Below are positions 63,952 to 64,000 of a stretch of 64,000 bases of DNA, piece by piece (the first letter of the stretch is position 1; the number at the start of each line of letters is the position of its first letter). The position numbers and the translations under genes were made by a program. The stretch is from positions 1 through 64,000 of the forward strand of contig JAILOK010000132.1 of assembly GCA_024690825.1 (NCBI GenBank), written 5' to 3'. The stretch comes from Lachnospiraceae bacterium (GTDB lineage: Bacteria > Bacillota > Clostridia > Lachnospirales > Lachnospiraceae). The notes beneath the pieces were generated by a model. The model was not told the DNA's origin. It was given only the letters and a program-made list of their open reading frames with translations, and did no database searches.

Positions 63952-64000
63952 AGGGCTATCGCCAAACGGTAAGGCAACGGACTCTGACTCCGTCATTTCA
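63952..64000 (+). tRNA. tRNA-Gln(CTG), cut by the right window edge
   Basis: The 5' half matches the tRNA-Gln at 63-134 in the acceptor and D arm (AGGGCTATCGCCAA). The anticodon stem ACGGA/TCCGT with loop CTCTGAC gives anticodon CTG (Gln, CAG codons). The T arm lies beyond the window. Confidence 0.92.

Noticed and set aside
63789-63977. N-terminal extension of the amino-acid-binding lipoprotein
   Set aside because: It passes through the promoter region and a tRNA start; a strong AGGAGGGAG site and a proper lipoprotein signal begin at 63788.
1-64000. The two tRNA-Gln genes near the window ends as attachment-site repeats of an integrated island
   Set aside because: They differ in anticodon and anticodon stem, lie in opposite orientation, and no integrase or phage gene lies between; they are ordinary isoacceptors.

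Overview
The window looks like chromosomal DNA of an anaerobic, plant-polysaccharide-degrading Lachnospiraceae bacterium (Clostridia), possibly near Butyrivibrio; the family is a reasonable inference, the genus is not settled. Evidence: AGGAGG-type ribosome binding sites with frequent TTG and GTG starts; lipobox lipoproteins; YesM/YesN-type two-component and YesL genes; a cytoplasmic GH43 enzyme with its own sugar ABC importer; a GH94 cellobiose phosphorylase under a LacI regulator; oxygen-sensitive NrdD/NrdG; ECF-type vitamin transporters; and several GGDEF and extracellular-sensor kinases. No CRISPR array, insertion sequence, prophage or rRNA was found.

Layout. 1-0.5 kb: a minus-strand tRNA cluster (Arg-His-Gln-Lys) whose promoter lies in the truncated 3' end of a malQ gene. 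1.7-2.9 kb: a VOC-family gene and a decayed dicarboxylate/amino-acid symporter. 2.9-8.8 kb: a plus-strand operon joining an ECF transporter (UPF0397 S component, double ATPase, EcfT) to a two-gene amino-acid-type ABC importer with unusual fusions. 8.8-14.3 kb: an SGNH hydrolase, then a three-gene redox operon (TlpA-like lipoprotein, CD1871A-like CXXC protein, polyferredoxin fused to two thioredoxin-like domains). 14.3-16.5 kb: glycogen phosphorylase. 16.6-28.6 kb: a minus-strand hemicellulose-type utilisation locus (deacetylase, GH43, YesL, two permeases, solute-binding lipoprotein, YesN/YesM pair, carboxylesterase) with a GGDEF protein upstream.

28.7-36.5 kb: a sensory and accessory stretch with several broken genes: HAD protein, deleted thpR, frameshifted hybrid kinase, GNAT, methyltransferase, a large diguanylate cyclase and a DUF5680 remnant. 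36.6-42.2 kb: tRNA-Gly, a lipoprotein, small genes, surE, a radical SAM protein, an aminotransferase and tRNA-Pro with a partial duplicate and palindromes. 42.2-46.4 kb: a tight minus-strand operon lacI / THUMP methyltransferase / amidase / rdgB / yfcE. 46.6-49.1 kb: cellobiose phosphorylase, divergent from lacI with matching operators. 49.1-57.1 kb: a five-gene operon nrdD-nrdG-MATE-MATE-yfhO behind tandem NrdR boxes. 57.3-64 kb: a C39-like lipoprotein, a FliB-like gene, folD and a cyclodeaminase, bioY behind a BirA-like operator, a glutamine-type ABC importer, and the start of a second tRNA-Gln.

Taken together, the genes import and split plant oligosaccharides (GH43, deacetylase, esterase, cellobiose phosphorylase), handle storage glucan (GlgP, broken MalQ), and supply anaerobic nucleotide, one-carbon and biotin needs. 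The least explained parts are the redox operon, the mixed ECF/amino-acid operon with its lobe-swapped binding domain, and the tRNA-Pro duplication scar. Five genes show damage visible in the sequence: malQ, a DAACS symporter, thpR, a hybrid kinase and a DUF5680 gene.
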